Part shown: positions 10,569-21,768 of the stretch, piece by piece | Numbering within the stretch: position 1 is the stretch's first letter | How the letters are laid out: the number at the start of each line of letters is the position of its first letter | From: Saccharum officinarum | Lineage: Eukaryota > Streptophyta > Magnoliopsida > Poales > Poaceae | Reading direction: 5' to 3' | Assembly: GCA_020631735.1 (NCBI GenBank) | Contig: CM036168.1 | Location: 94,592,932-94,656,931, forward strand | Length of the DNA stretch: 64,000 bases | Made by a program: the position numbers and the translations under genes | Notes under the pieces: model-generated | Seen by the model: only the letters and a program-made list of their open reading frames with translations | Databases searched by the model: none | Told to the model about the DNA's origin: nothing

Positions 10569-12824
10569 ATGGCTAACCCCGAACGCCCTATCCCGTTGGC
10601 CACGGTGATCTGGTTCGGGAGTTTGGAGTTCATGTCGCTCGGCTCTGGCTACGACATGGTCCTACTTCCGCCCAGGCACCCAACCGACGAGGACTACGAG
10701 CTCTCCCAGCCCGGGGGAGCAATCCACCGACACCGTCGCTCCAGGTGGGCGCGGGTCGCCCGACGACGACGAGCCCGACACAACCACCGTCTTCACCTCG
10801 CGAAGGGCGATGGGGTCCCCCGGTCCGGCACCCCCCAGCCAGGCGCCAGCCTAGATCTCCTTTTGGAAGGTTTGGGAAGAACGAGCTTGGCTGAGGGTGA
10901 CATGCCGACGGAGAATCCCGCCGCTCCCCCGTCCGGTGAGACACCACTGTCTGGAGCATCCATTTCAGCATGGACAGCGACATCTTCATCACCATTCTCG
11001 TTTGGGCTAGACTCGGCTGCCCGGGTGTACGCATCCTCCGTGAGCACCCGCATGAGTGCTTATGAGGAACTCCCCGGGCACCATCTACGCTCCGCTCTGG
11101 ACCTCGTTGCATCCACACCGGCTTCTGATTATCGGGACTCTATGGAGACACCGGAAACAGAGCCCCGTGTGACTGCTTCTTTACGTCGCCGCCTCAGTGA
11201 CGATTGGCAACGGCCACACATTCCCCCGTCATATTACTACTTTGGCGCTCCTGACTCCGACTCGGCTGACGACACCTATGATCTGACCCGCGAGTGCTTC
11301 AACATCGACGTTGAAAGCACTTCGGAATCAGAGGACGAAGAGCCAGTCGAAGGAAGGCACACGCCACCTCATGACGAGCTTCCTGTCAAGCGAGACGAGC
11401 CTCAGTTCCTTGCGGATCAAGGAGCGCAGCTCGAATAGATTCGCGAGTTGCAGGACAGGCTTGACGAGGAACAGGAAAACCTGGATCTACTCCAACAAAC
11501 CCTCGAGCGTGAGCGTGCGGAACACGCACTTGGCGGAAGAGCTCGCGAGAGAGCTCGTGACGTCAACCGTCGCATCGACGAGGACCGGGCGGTCGACCCC
11601 CCGGTTTTCGCCCGAGCCAGCCAGAACGTCGTCGCCGCCGCCATGCTCCTCCGCAACATGCCCGAGCCGTCAAACCCCGACGCCCGTCGGGCTCGAAATG
11701 AAATCCGAGAACTTTGGGCGACGCGAGGCAGCCTCGGAGTGGATCCTCGAGCCTTCCCGACAGGAGAGAGAAGCCTCGGTTCACCCCTAGCCTGCCCAGT
11801 GAAACCGGGTAGCACCGGCCCCTGAGCCCACCGGCAACGACCGCGAGCCTCGAGACACCCGTGGCAACATCGTCGAGCGCCGCACGCGCAAGCACGGTGA
11901 CGGTGTGGCTTGAGGCTACCACGTCCACAGGGGCGGACGCTACGACAGCTCGGAAGATCGTAGCCCTTCACCCGAGCCCCCGGGTCCTCGGGTCTTCAGT
12001 AAGGCAATCCGTGAGACGGTGCCCCCGGCTCGGTTCCGCCCCCCACGACTCTCACCAAGTACAACGGCGAAACCAAACCCGAACTTTGGCTCGCCGATTT
12101 CCGCTTGGCGTGTCAGTTGGGCGGGGCCACCGACGACCAGGTCATCATTCGACAACTCCCCCTGTTCCTCTCCGACACCGCCCGAGCCTGGCTCGAGGAT
12201 CTCCCACCTCGGCAGATCCACGACTGGGATGATCTCGTGAGGGTGTTCGAGGGAAATTTCAAGGGGGCCTACATGCGCCCCGGCAACTCGTGGGACCTCC
12301 GGAGCTGCAAGCAGAAACCAGATGAATCCCTCCGAGACTACATCCGACGCTTCTCCCGGCAGCGTACCGAGCTCCCCAACATCACCGACTCCGACGTAAT
12401 TACGGCCTTCCTCTCCGGCACCACATGTAAGGAGTTGGTCCGAGAATTGGGCCGTAACACCCCACTCACTGCCAACGGATTGATGGACATCGTCGCCAAC
12501 TTCGCCGCCGGCGAGGAGGCGGTTGGTGCAATCTTTGGCGGCGACCCGGAAAGGGGGGAGCAGAAGGTCGACGATCCCGCGAGTTCCACCCGGGGCGCCA
12601 AGAGGAACAACCGCAAGAAGAAGAAAGGCCAGCAGGGCAAGCTCGAGGCCCCGGCCGACGAGCTCGTCGCTGCTACCGAGCACCAAAAGCCTCGAGGCCC
12701 CCCCGGCGGGGGCGTCTTCGACAAAATGCTCAAAGAACCGTGTCTCTACCATGAGGGACTTACTAACCATAACCTCGAGGACTGTCATATGCTTCGCAGG
12801 TACTTTGGGGGTCCCCAAGGTTGA
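10569..12824 (+). pseudogene. gag of Tat-type element (broken)
   Basis: Gag forms the particle that packages element RNA. The frame starts at ATG 10569 with MANPERPIP and is long and Ser/Pro/Arg-rich at first, with a short Glu-rich helical segment (ELQDRLDEEQENLDLLQQTL) after 11439. The conserved retrotransposon gag domain lies near 12040-12530 (for example ARAWLEDLPPRQIHDWDDL and RDYIRRFSRQRTELPNI), followed by a zinc-finger-like tail. It is broken by TAG 11436-11438 and TGA 11823-11825, with at least two compensating frame changes between 11826 and about 12040. It ends at TGA 12822-12824, where pol sequence should continue. It cannot make full-length Gag as it stands. Confidence 0.88.
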
Positions 12825-13168
12825 AGGCCTACAACGAAAGAAATAACGACGCCACAAGATGGGACGCCCTCGACCAGCTCGAGGAAGCCCGAGATGTGGC
12901 TCTGTTGCATTCTGCCAGGTACCAGCAGGATCTCCGACGCTACCACGACAGACACGTCCGCAAGCATGACCTCAACGTCGATGACTTGGTGCTACGGCGG
13001 AACCAGAACACCAAGGGACGGCACAAGCTCACGCCACCATGGGAAGGGCCGTACATCATCACAGAAGTACTAGAGCCGGGCACCTACAAGCTATCCAACG
13101 AGAAGGGCGAAATCCTCACCAACGCTTGGAACATTGAACAGCTACAGCTACGTCACTTCTTTCCTTAA
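12825..13168 (+). pseudogene. Integrase C-terminal remnant
   Basis: This open segment matches only the last part of a Tat-type integrase. It has a charged helical stretch (RYQQDLRRYHDRHVRKHDL), then the GPY/F-like module around PPWEGPYIITEVLEPGTYKL, and the closing NAWNIEQLQ. The HHCC zinc finger and DDE catalytic core, with protease, reverse transcriptase and RNase H, should precede it but are missing. The junction with gag is at about 12822-12826 and implies loss of several kilobases. It lies in a different frame from gag. Confidence 0.85.
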
Positions 13169-13212
13169 AGAGCCTCGAGGCTCTGTATTTTCTTTTTCGT
13201 TAATAAAGAATA

Positions 13213-13830
13213 CAGCGATGTTCAAACTTTCGTTTTACAGTGAGGAAGGATCGACTCTGCACTCCCAGAATCGACCCTCCCTCGGGGGCTACAAGGGGTG
13301 AACCCTCAGTCCCCGAAAAAACTTATGCTCTTTTTTAAATTTAAGAACCGCTTCTTAGATCGACTTCGCTGCAAGAGCACCCTAAGGTTCGAAAGGGCTC
13401 CCGAGTCAGGAGTATCACCTACGCCTCCGAGGCTACGGTACCTCCACTCACCCCTTACGCCTTTTAGAGGTGCGACTTCACGCTAAGGAGATCTAAATAA
13501 CGGTTCCTAACTTTGAAAAAGAGCAGCGATGTTCAAACTTTCGTTTCGTAATGAGGAAGGATCGACCCTGCACTCCCAGAGTCGACCCTCCCTCAGGGGC
13601 TGCAAGGGGGGAACCCCCGGTCCCCGAAAAAACTTATGCTCTTTTTTAAAATTTAAGAACCGCTTCTTAGATCAACTTCGCTGAAAGAGCACCCTAGGGT
13701 TCGAGAGGGCTCTCGAGTCTAGAGCATCACCTATGCCTCCGAGGCTACGGTACCTCCACTCACCCCTTACACCTTTTAGAGGTACGCCTTCACGATAGGA
13801 AGATCTAAACAACGGTTCCTAAATTTAAAA
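13213..13830 (+). repeat. Tandem duplication, 311-bp units
   Basis: CAGCGATGTTCAAACTTTCG occurs at 13213 and again at 13524. The following sequence, including CCTCCGAGGCTACGGTACC, repeats with few changes. A third partial copy of that last segment is at about 13930. It is untranslated 3' sequence of the Tat element. Confidence 0.88.
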
Positions 13831-14159
13831 GAACATACCCCCTGTCACTTAGATCAGGCTCTCACACGATTTACAAGGCCGCGACATCACCCTGAAGCTC
13901 GAGGGCAGTTGAGCCGTGAGATCACTTACGCCTCCGAGGCTACGGTACCTCCACTCGCTCCCCTACGCCAAAGGATGCAGCTGCGTGCTAAGTAAATCAC
14001 GCGAGAACACGGTCCGAGCGATAAAGGGAAGAAAAGCTCGAGTAAAACTAAATCAACCACGAACCGGTTTATGTTTCGAGTTTTTAAGGCCTCTGCGGCC
14101 ACCACGACCAAAATTCGAAATACTAACTCATTACATGGGCCTTCATGCCCAGATTTGGC

Positions 14160-14501
14160 TCACAGGCCCTCGTCGTCGGCAGGCGGAACCACCTCAGCTT
14201 CAAAAAGCGAGGCCAGACGGCTTCCTGGCTCTTCGGCGGCTTCGATCAGCTCCACGCAAGCATCCACGTTCTCCTCGTCTGTCCGATCTGGGTCTGTGAT
14301 GAAGCCCTCGACGACGAGATTCATGTCAAACACAAACCCTGAACGGACGACGGCCAGCGCCCTCTTCACGCCGTGATGGAGTCCGTCCCGTATCTTCTCC
14401 CGGGCAAGGCGGCCCAGCGCCACCATTCGGCGGACGAAGGAGTTCCCCGGAACATCTTCCCCGGTGTCGGCGTCAGGCTCGACCCCCAGGCCGTCACACA
14501 C
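14160..14501 (-). CDS. Antisense ORF of the Tat-type element
   Basis: This 113-codon open frame runs against gag. It contains GVKRALAVVRSGFVFDMNLV, then an acidic stretch around DRTDEENVDACVELIEAAEE and LASLFEAEVVPPADDEG. Unlike the overlapping frames around it, the composition is protein-like. I recall very similar Gly-Val-Lys-Arg-Ala-Leu-Ala proteins annotated inside grass Gypsy elements of this lineage, which are known to carry an extra ORF between pol and the 3' LTR, often antisense. Function is unknown. It may be the C-terminal part of a longer protein, as no longer upstream exon was traced. Confidence 0.6.
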   Translation of the reverse strand: MCDGLGVEPDADTGEDVPGNSFVRRMVALGRLAREKIRDGLHHGVKRALAVVRSGFVFDMNLVVEGFITDPDRTDEENVDACVELIEAAEEPGSRLASLFEAEVVPPADDEGL

Positions 14502-14819
14502 GGTGGTGATCGCGCCCTGGAGAAGTTGGGTCCTCCGGATCTCGGCTTCGAGGAGGCTCTGGAAGGAGTTGGAACAGTTTATATACCTAGGCGGAAGCCC
14601 AACGGCCGCGCGAGAAGGTAGGAACAGTTTCCCGCATTAAATGCGCCCACCTAACCGTTTCCTTACATCTCGCAGGAGTCAGGCACGTGGCCGTCCCCCA
14701 CGTCGTGACCATACGCCACGTCGCCCACTACCGCGCCGATCTCGCCTCCCAAAAAGACACGCCCGACTAACGGACGAGGGAGGGATCCGCGGACGAATAT
14801 CCCCAGGTATGTGGAAAAT

Positions 14820-16800
14820 GGGCCCGAAGCCCGCAATAAGTCTCGAGGGAGCGAAAGCTGGCCCTCGAACAGGGTTCGACAGCTGCCCTCGAGCGACAGA
14901 GTTAGGGACGACCCAGGGTGCGCCCGTACATGGCCAAGGGCTCGAGCCACGCTCTCGAGGCACCCCAGGACGTATTCGAGGCCGAAGGAGAAGGTCGTCG
15001 TAGGAATCCCTCAGGGGGAGGCATCGAGCCCTCGAATCCTGTCGAAGGGAATCGAGATCCACACGACTACTTCTTGGCATCTTTGAGGGCGCCTCCGGGC
15101 CACTAGCCGACCCCTAACGAACGGGGCACGGGCTCTCACTCGAATTCCCCCGCTAGCAGCTCACCGGAGATCGTCGAACTCGCGCCCAAACGAGGGTAGT
15201 ACGGCGTTCTCCACCCCTCCTCCTTTTTTTGGAAAGGCAGCGTGAGGGTCGCAAAAGACGGCCGGGACTCTGATCGACCTCATGCGCGTGAGGCTCGGGG
15301 TCCCGACCGCAGAAACGGGCCCCGAGCCTAGAATAAGCCTCTAGGGAGCGAAAGCTGGCCCTCGAACAGGGTTCGACAGCTGCCCTCGAGCAACAGAGTT
15401 AGGGACGACCCAGGGTGCGCCCGTACATGGCCAAGGGCTCAAGCCACGCTCTCGAGGCACCCCAGGACGTATTCGAGGCCGAAGGAGAAGGTCGTCGTAG
15501 GAATCCCTCCGGGGGAGGCATCGAGCCCTCGAATCCTGTCGAAGGGAATCGAGATCCACACGACCACTTCTTGGCATCTTTGAGGGCGCCTCCGGGCCAC
15601 TAGCCGACCCCTAACGAACGGGGCACGGGCTCTCACTCGAATTCCCCCGCTAGCAGCTCACCGGAGATCGTCGAAACTCGCGCCCAAACGAGGGTAGTAC
15701 GGCGTTCTCCACCCCTCCTCCTTTTTTCGGAAAGGGAGCATGAGGGTCGCAAAAGACGGCCGGGACTCTGATCGACCTCGTGCGCGTGAGGCTCGGGGTC
15801 CCGACCGCAGAAACGGGCCCCAAGCCCGGAATAAGCCTCGAGGGAGCGAAAGCTGGCCCTCAAACAGGGTTCGACAGCTGCCCTCAAGCAACAGAGTTAG
15901 GGATGACCCAGGGTGCGCCCGTACATGGCCAAGGGCTCGAGCCACGCTCTCGAGGCACCCCAGGATGTATTCGAGGCCGAAGGAGAAGGTCGTCGTAGGA
16001 ATCCCTCCAGGGGAGGCATCGAGCCCTCGAATCCTGTCGAAGGGAATCGAGATCCACACGACCACTTCTTGGCATCTTTGAGGGCGCCTCCGGGCCACTA
16101 GCCGGCCCCTAACGAACGGGGCACGGGCTCTCACTCGAATTCCCCCGCTAGCAGCTCACCGGAGATCGTCGGAACTCGCGCCCAAACGAGGGTAGTACGG
16201 CGTTCTCCACCCCTCCTCCTTTTTTCGGAAAGGGAGCGTGAGGGTCGCAAAAGACGGTCGGGACTCTGATCGACCTCGTGCGTGCGAGGCTCGGGGTCCC
16301 GACCGCAGAAACGGGCCCCGAGCCCGGAATAAGCCTCGAGGGAGCGAAAGCTGGCCCTCGAACAGGGTTCGACAGCTGCCCTCGAGCAATAGAGTTAGGG
16401 ATGACCCAGGGTGCGCCCGTACATGGCCAAGGGCTCGAGCCATGCTCTCGAGGCACCCCAGGACGTATTCGAGGCCAAAGGAGAAGGTCATCGTAGGAAT
16501 CCCTCCGGGGGAGGCATCGAGCCCTCGAGTCCTGTCGAAGGGAATCGAGATCCACACGACCACTTCTTGGCATCTTTGAGGGCGCCTCTGGGCCACTAGC
16601 CGACCCCTAACGAACGGGGCACAGGCTCTCACTCGAATTCCCCTGCTAGCAGCTCACCGGAGATCGTCGGAACTCGCGCCCAAACGAGGGTAGTGCGGCG
16701 TTCTCCACCCCTCCTCCTTTTTTCGAAAAAGGAGCGTGAGGGTCGCGTAGCAAAAGACGGCCGGGACCCTGATCGACCTCACACGCGCGAGGCTCGGGGG
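14820..16800 (+). repeat. Four tandem 498-bp units
   Basis: Units begin at 14820, 15317, 15815 and 16313 (spacing 497, 498, 498) with GGGCCC(C)GAGCC-like sequence and end near 16800. They are highly similar and differ by scattered substitutions. Every unit carries the same shadow frames on both strands, so apparent 113-158 codon frames are by-products of the repeat. The array ends about 200 bp before the 3' LTR. Confidence 0.95.
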
Positions 16801-16982
16801 CTTGGCCACAACGAATCGTTCCCCAATCAACCACGTACAAGACCTCGGAGGAGTCTCAATACTCCACCGAGGCCTCGGGGGCTACACCCGGCGGGTGCGC
16901 TCACGCGCCCCCGCCGGAAAAAATCACGGCGCTACGACTCCAGTTCTGACCAACCTCTGGGAGAGTGATCACACACTCACCC

Positions 16983-16999
16983 AAAGGCTCGGGGGCTAC
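16983..16999 (+). other. Polypurine tract region of Tat-type element
   Basis: AAAGGCTCGGGGGCTAC lies directly before the 3' LTR TGTCGG. It is purine-rich but not perfect, and sits where plus-strand priming is expected. Confidence 0.55.
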
Positions 17000-18174
17000 T
17001 GTCGGTACCAACAGTATGGGGGTACCCACACCTATCGCCAAAAAACTAACACGACCAAAACCGCAATAAAAGATAGCTCGCCTCGACCGCGTATCTAGTC
17101 AGTCTCGTACGAGGCCCGCTCGACAGAGCGCCTCGACCGCGTCCCGGCTCCGACTCGTACGAGGCCCGCTCGACGGGGCGCCTCGACCGCGCCCCGGCTC
17201 TGACTCGTACGAGGCCCGCTCGACGGGGCGCCTCGACCGCGCCCCATCCCGTGCCGCAAGGTACCTCGACAGCGCTCCGACCCGCGCAAGGCTCGACCGC
17301 CCGCTGGGGAGAACTCCGACTCGCGTGAGCCCGGACCGAGCACCTCGACACCTTTTCTTTACCTATCCCAGGACAAAAGCCGTAGCATTCAATGCGGTTA
17401 CCTACTACCACCTACCGGCATGGCTGCGGCCAGGATTGACGTGGGAACAATACCCGTGTCAGATCTCACTGTTTTACCGCCCATCCCGTGATGGGAGGTG
17501 AAACCCATCACTATACCCACCTTACCATGCACTGTTCACCAACAATCACCCTCGAGGGAGGATAAGACAAGGCCCGTTCTCCGCGATATCGAGGGTTCGG
17601 CCTTATCCATCCGGCCTCGACCCGGCCTCGACCCGACCTCGACCCAACCTCGACGCTCGGCATAGTTCAACGGCAAGGGAAGGACGGTATGGCATGGCGC
17701 TCCGAGTCATTTCGCCATCTTGTCTCCCACAACGTCAGGGTGTCTAGGGATGGTTGGCCATTCCCCAGGCACGTCGCTACAGTCAACTCAACAGGAATCG
17801 ACAAAACATCACCTCAAGGCTCCCCGTCGTCTTGGCCTCCTCTCACCCTATAAAAGGGCAGGTCAGGGCTCAACGGAGGGGGGGAAGAAGACGAAACAAA
17901 AAAAAACAAGACAAGAGATCGACATCTCAAGCAACCACCTTTTTCCTCTTTTCTCTTTGAGACTTGGGCTCGACACCCTCTCTCGCATGCTTGTAACCCC
18001 TACACGAGCACCTCGGTGCAAGGAAATACAAACATCTCCCCCCGCTGGACGTAGGGCCTTCTTTTGCCCGAACCAGGATAAACCCCCGTGTGTTCTCCTT
18101 GCATCACCATCCAGGAAAGAGACACGCAGCATTTACTCATTGGTTTAGGACCCCCTCGGGTCCGAACACCGACA
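17000..18174 (+). repeat. 3' LTR of Tat-type element
   Basis: It is 1,175 bp, TGTCGG...CCGACA, with the same TATA box (17849) and 50-bp units as the 5' LTR. It is followed by the CATTT target duplication. Confidence 0.95.
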
Positions 18175-19060
18175 CATTTCTTTTTGGAAGCTGAGGAGCA
18201 CTGAGCAGCTGCTGAATTGTTTCAGAATCCCCATGACAAGGCAAGCTTATAATGAATTCCTAATTCTAAATCAAGAACTAGCTCAGTTACAACCTGTTCC
18301 CCCAGATGCTAAAGATGTGTGGTCCTTTCTTTGGGGATTTCAGAAGTATACTTCGAGCAAGTATTATCATTACCACTTTTCTTCTTTGCATCCTCACAGA
18401 TCAGTAATCTGGATTTGGAAATCCAAATGTATCCCGAAAATTAAATTCTTTGCTTGGCGTCTCCTGAATGATAGATTGAACAGTAGAAATATGTTGAGAA
18501 AAAGAAATAAGTTTCTGGAAGAAGGGTACAATTGTGCTCTATGTCAGAACAGTATGGAGGAGACTATTGAGCATCTCTTCTTTGATTGTCCCTCAGCTGC
18601 TACTAGATGGTTTATCCTTGGAATAGTCTGGGAGGAGAATGTAAGCATCCATGAGAAGATATACATTGCTAAAGGGGATTTTCAGCACCCCTTCTTCATG
18701 GAGATTTTCCTGATTGGAGCCTGGTGCTTATGGAATGAAAGAAACAATCTTATCTTCAACAGAAAGGTTCCAAGTCTTAGTTCCTGGAAAGCTACTTTCA
18801 AGAAAGAAGTCACTGATCACTTTTTTAGAATCAAGCAGAATCTACATCTATCTATTCGTTTGTGGTTGGATGCCTTGTAATCAGTTTTCAGTTTAGCTGC
18901 TCCTTTAGTTCTGTACATAGCTAGTTAGCTTTCTCCTTCCCCTTTTCCTTCTAACCTCTGGTTAGTTCTCTCTTGTAAGTTCTTTGTAAGTCACTCTTCT
19001 TTTTTATATTATGTTAAGCCGCCGGGGGGCACTGTGCCCCACGGTTTCTGTTAAAAAATG
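18175..19060 (+). pseudogene. L1-type LINE, 3' part resuming after the insertion
   Basis: The LINE coding sequence continues here after the 8.8-kb Gypsy insertion. The segment 18233-18880 matches the zf-RVT tail of plant LINE proteins: IWIWKSKCIPKIKFFAWRLL, then a Cys-His cluster (CALCQNSMEETIEHLFFDCP) and a WCLWNERNNLIFN block. It ends at TAA 18878-18880. A 3' untranslated region with GGGGGGCACTGTGCCCC and a short A6 run (about 19053) closes the element. No target duplication for the LINE itself was found. Confidence 0.87.
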
Positions 19061-20984
19061 TATCTACATCACCCAATAGCATCCTCTAGCAAAATGCATC
19101 GGACCAATGAGGATACGAGCCATCAAGGATTGTGATATGCTTAACAAGGAATAGTTTCTCCCTCATTGCTTCATATTGTGTGTGACATATTGGCTAGAAT
19201 GATGAATATTTGTGAAAAAAAACCTTCTTGCAAAATAAGTGTGCAGCCCAACACCAACGTCGTCACTCTCGAGTACGACACTGGTGTACCGAAACCACCC
19301 AACGCCACGACTCCCTCAGCCTCCCTAGCATATCGCCACCGCCAAACCAGTTACCAGATACCCACACATGGACGAGGATGGCAGCAGTGGGGTTTCCCTG
19401 GTTCCTCACGCCGTGGTGGTCTTGCGAAGTCATGGGGAGGACCTTAGAGCCACCAGATTACGCCGTGGCGGCGGGGTGTCTTGGTGGCTCATCACTAGAT
19501 CTAGACCTTGGCCTCCCAGATCTGGCATTCAACTGCTATTCATGACGTGGCGGCGACATCTGACCATGGTTGCGGCGCAACTGTCGCTACGCCTGGGCTG
19601 CAGTGGTAGACCTACTAGATGGCATAATAGCGGCTGGTGGAGTTTGTGCATGGTGAACCAATAGTGGCTTGGTGCTACCGTTTTGGCATTGTGATGAGAC
19701 ATATGTATGGTGCCCGACAATAGCTAGGCTGGTAGCGGTCCTCGATGAATGGCATGACAATGGCTGGTTTTGCGTGGAGTGCTAGTTCAGCGTAGCAACA
19801 ACAACTAGGCAAAGGCAGCTCACTACAATCGTGACCATGGTTGTTGGTCCTACTCCTGTGTCCAATTCCATGTGGCCACGGTGGCCCCTAAGGTGAGGCT
19901 AGGCGGGTTACAGCGACCTTGGCGTTTCGGCGGAAGGTTATGGTTGTGGCTATCTCGGCGAGTGGAGGGAGGTGTTGCGGGTTTCTTTTGTGGGTCATTT
20001 ACGGTGAGCGGGCAACTATTGGATTGGTTGAATCCATGTGTACCAGTGCAGTAGTCACTAGCTACACATGGCTATTGCTGTCTTGCCGCTGTAGTGGCAA
20101 CTAGTGGAATGACAGCCTGTTGGGGATGCATGTGGCATTGTCTAGAAGCTTGATGGATGGCGGCACACTATTGTGTTGGTGGAGCTCCTTGCCCTGGTGT
20201 ACAAACAAGGTATAGTGTATGGTTGATGCCAAGCAGGATGGAGGGGGGCCTTATGGGCTAGGCGTCATCAACATGTCATGTATGCTCTCTGCATTGTCGG
20301 TGCTATGGTGATTTTCCATTGGCACCAACTTGTCTCGCATGATAATAATGGCAAGTTTGGTGGTGTAACGGTGGTCTGCATTGTGCTTGCATGTGAGGGT
20401 TTAGATGGTGGAGGAACTTTAGAGTGAATGCCCTACCCGTCTATCTGTCGTGTTTGACAATGGCCTTTGGCGTCATGCTCCTTCTTGGAGGATCTATTAT
20501 GAGGTCCCTTCCCTCCCAGGGGTTCTTCGCTTGGTGTTGGCGATGTTTGTAAATGTCGTTTATCTCCTCGGAGGTATTGCAATGGAGAACATATTCCCTT
20601 TCCCAAAGCTCTTCGCTTGTTTTTTGAGGTGTGTTTGGTGGTGTTTGCCTACCGTTGCTTTGGTAGTAAAGCCGTGTATGGTATTGTTGTGCATTATTTA
20701 TTCTCTATTAACACATATATGCTCGATATTTTTATTTGCTTGTGGCCTTTTTTGAAGAAAATACTGTGAAAACAAGAGTGTAGATGCGGTACACAGTTCC
20801 TGGGGGAAAAACAGGCATACTGTATAAGAACACTCTTTGTCTCTATGACATCGCAGTCACTCGTGGTTTGGGTTTCTATTGTACATGACTTTTTGGGTAA
20901 TAGTATGCCATTTAGCATGCATGCATCGACCTTGGCCTTGGATGGCAAAAAATTTGTCTGAAATGTGTCGTAGCACTTTCGTTT
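19061..20984. other. Unassigned degenerate repeat-like DNA
   Basis: It contains GTGG/GGCGG-rich sequence with many TG/CA dinucleotides, as expected for methylated repeats that have lost CpG. No open frame here has a recognisable domain. The segment ending near 20750 (TAAAGCCGTGTATGG then a T-rich end) could be an old LINE tail, but this is weak. Confidence 0.3.
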
Positions 20985-21173
20985 GTATTTGGTAATTATT
21001 GTCCCACCATGGTTTAAGTAGGCTCAAAAGATTTGTCTTCCAAATTACAGATAAACTATGTAATTAGTTATTTTTTTACATATATTTAATGCTCTATGCA
21101 CACGTGCAAATATTTGATATGATGAGAAATTTTGAAAAGTTTTCAACTTTTCACCCGAACTAAACAAGACCCT
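20985..21173 (-). mobile_element. hAT-type MITE (GGCCCTGTTTAG family), truncated
   Basis: Read on the minus strand, it starts GGGTCTTGTTTAGTTCGGG and has the family's ATTAAATATATGTAAAAAAA and AATTACATAGTTTATCTG-like segments. The far end is missing. Confidence 0.65.
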
Positions 21174-21509
21174 TAGAACTCTACAGGGCCGGCCGGCCAA
21201 AGAGGTAACTTGTCAAAATGCTTATGGCCTGGTGCAGAGAATCCCAGATCTAAGATCGCTGTGCGCTCATCAGGCGCTCACAGTGAGCGCAGCAAATGAT
21301 TGCTTTGGCGCCATGTAACTGTCTGCGTGGTTGCTGGAGAGAGGCACACAGAGATGCATTCATGCAAGCTGGGATTAGTATAGAATAGATTAGCCACTCT
21401 GCACCAGTCAACTTTCCTTTATCCACAGGTGATCATACAAGGATTAAGCTGATGTAATCATAAGATGACACTGCTTAACTTTTGGTATTATATGTCTGTT
21501 GGAGCAGTA

Positions 21510-21768
21510 CTCCCTCCGTATCGGATTTAGAAGTCGTTTTGACAAGGTTTGGGTCAAACATTAGGAATATAAATCATCAATAACTTTTAAGTTGTTAAGT
21601 TTGCAAATGTAAAAATTATATGAATAGATTTGTCTTGAAAAATACTTTCATAAAAGTATACATATATCACTTTTCCATAAATATTTTTTATAAAAACAAG
21701 AGGTCAAAGTTGTGTTTTGGAGACCGTGTCGCTGTCCTAAACGACTTCTAAATCCGATACGGAGGGAG
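21510..21768. mobile_element. Stowaway-type MITE
   Basis: Terminal inverted repeats are CTCCCTCCGTATCGGATTTA and its near-perfect complement. It is 259 bp. The left flank is TA as expected for Stowaway, but the right flank is CA, so one target base has changed. It is Tc1/Mariner-derived and has no coding. Confidence 0.85.

Larger units (their letters stand above)
9332..18174 (+). mobile_element. Tat-lineage Ty3/Gypsy LTR retrotransposon, pol-deleted
   Basis: An 8,843-bp element with LTRs at 9332-10507 and 17000-18174, both starting TGTCGG and ending CCGACA. It is flanked by an exact 5-bp target duplication, CATTT (9327-9331 and 18175-18179), inside a LINE. Internal order is primer-binding site, gag, integrase tail, duplicated 3' region, antisense ORF, four 498-bp tandem units, polypurine tract. 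The gag type, an antisense ORF 3' of pol and the GC-rich LTR indicate the Tat clade. Protease, reverse transcriptase, RNase H and the integrase core are absent, so it could only have moved with enzymes from a relative. The LTR copies differ mainly by scattered C/T and G/A changes. Confidence 0.93.

Noticed and set aside
15633..16632. Several 113-158 codon frames on both strands
   Set aside because: They repeat with the 498-bp unit and exist in each copy on opposite strands; they are by-products of GC-rich tandem DNA.
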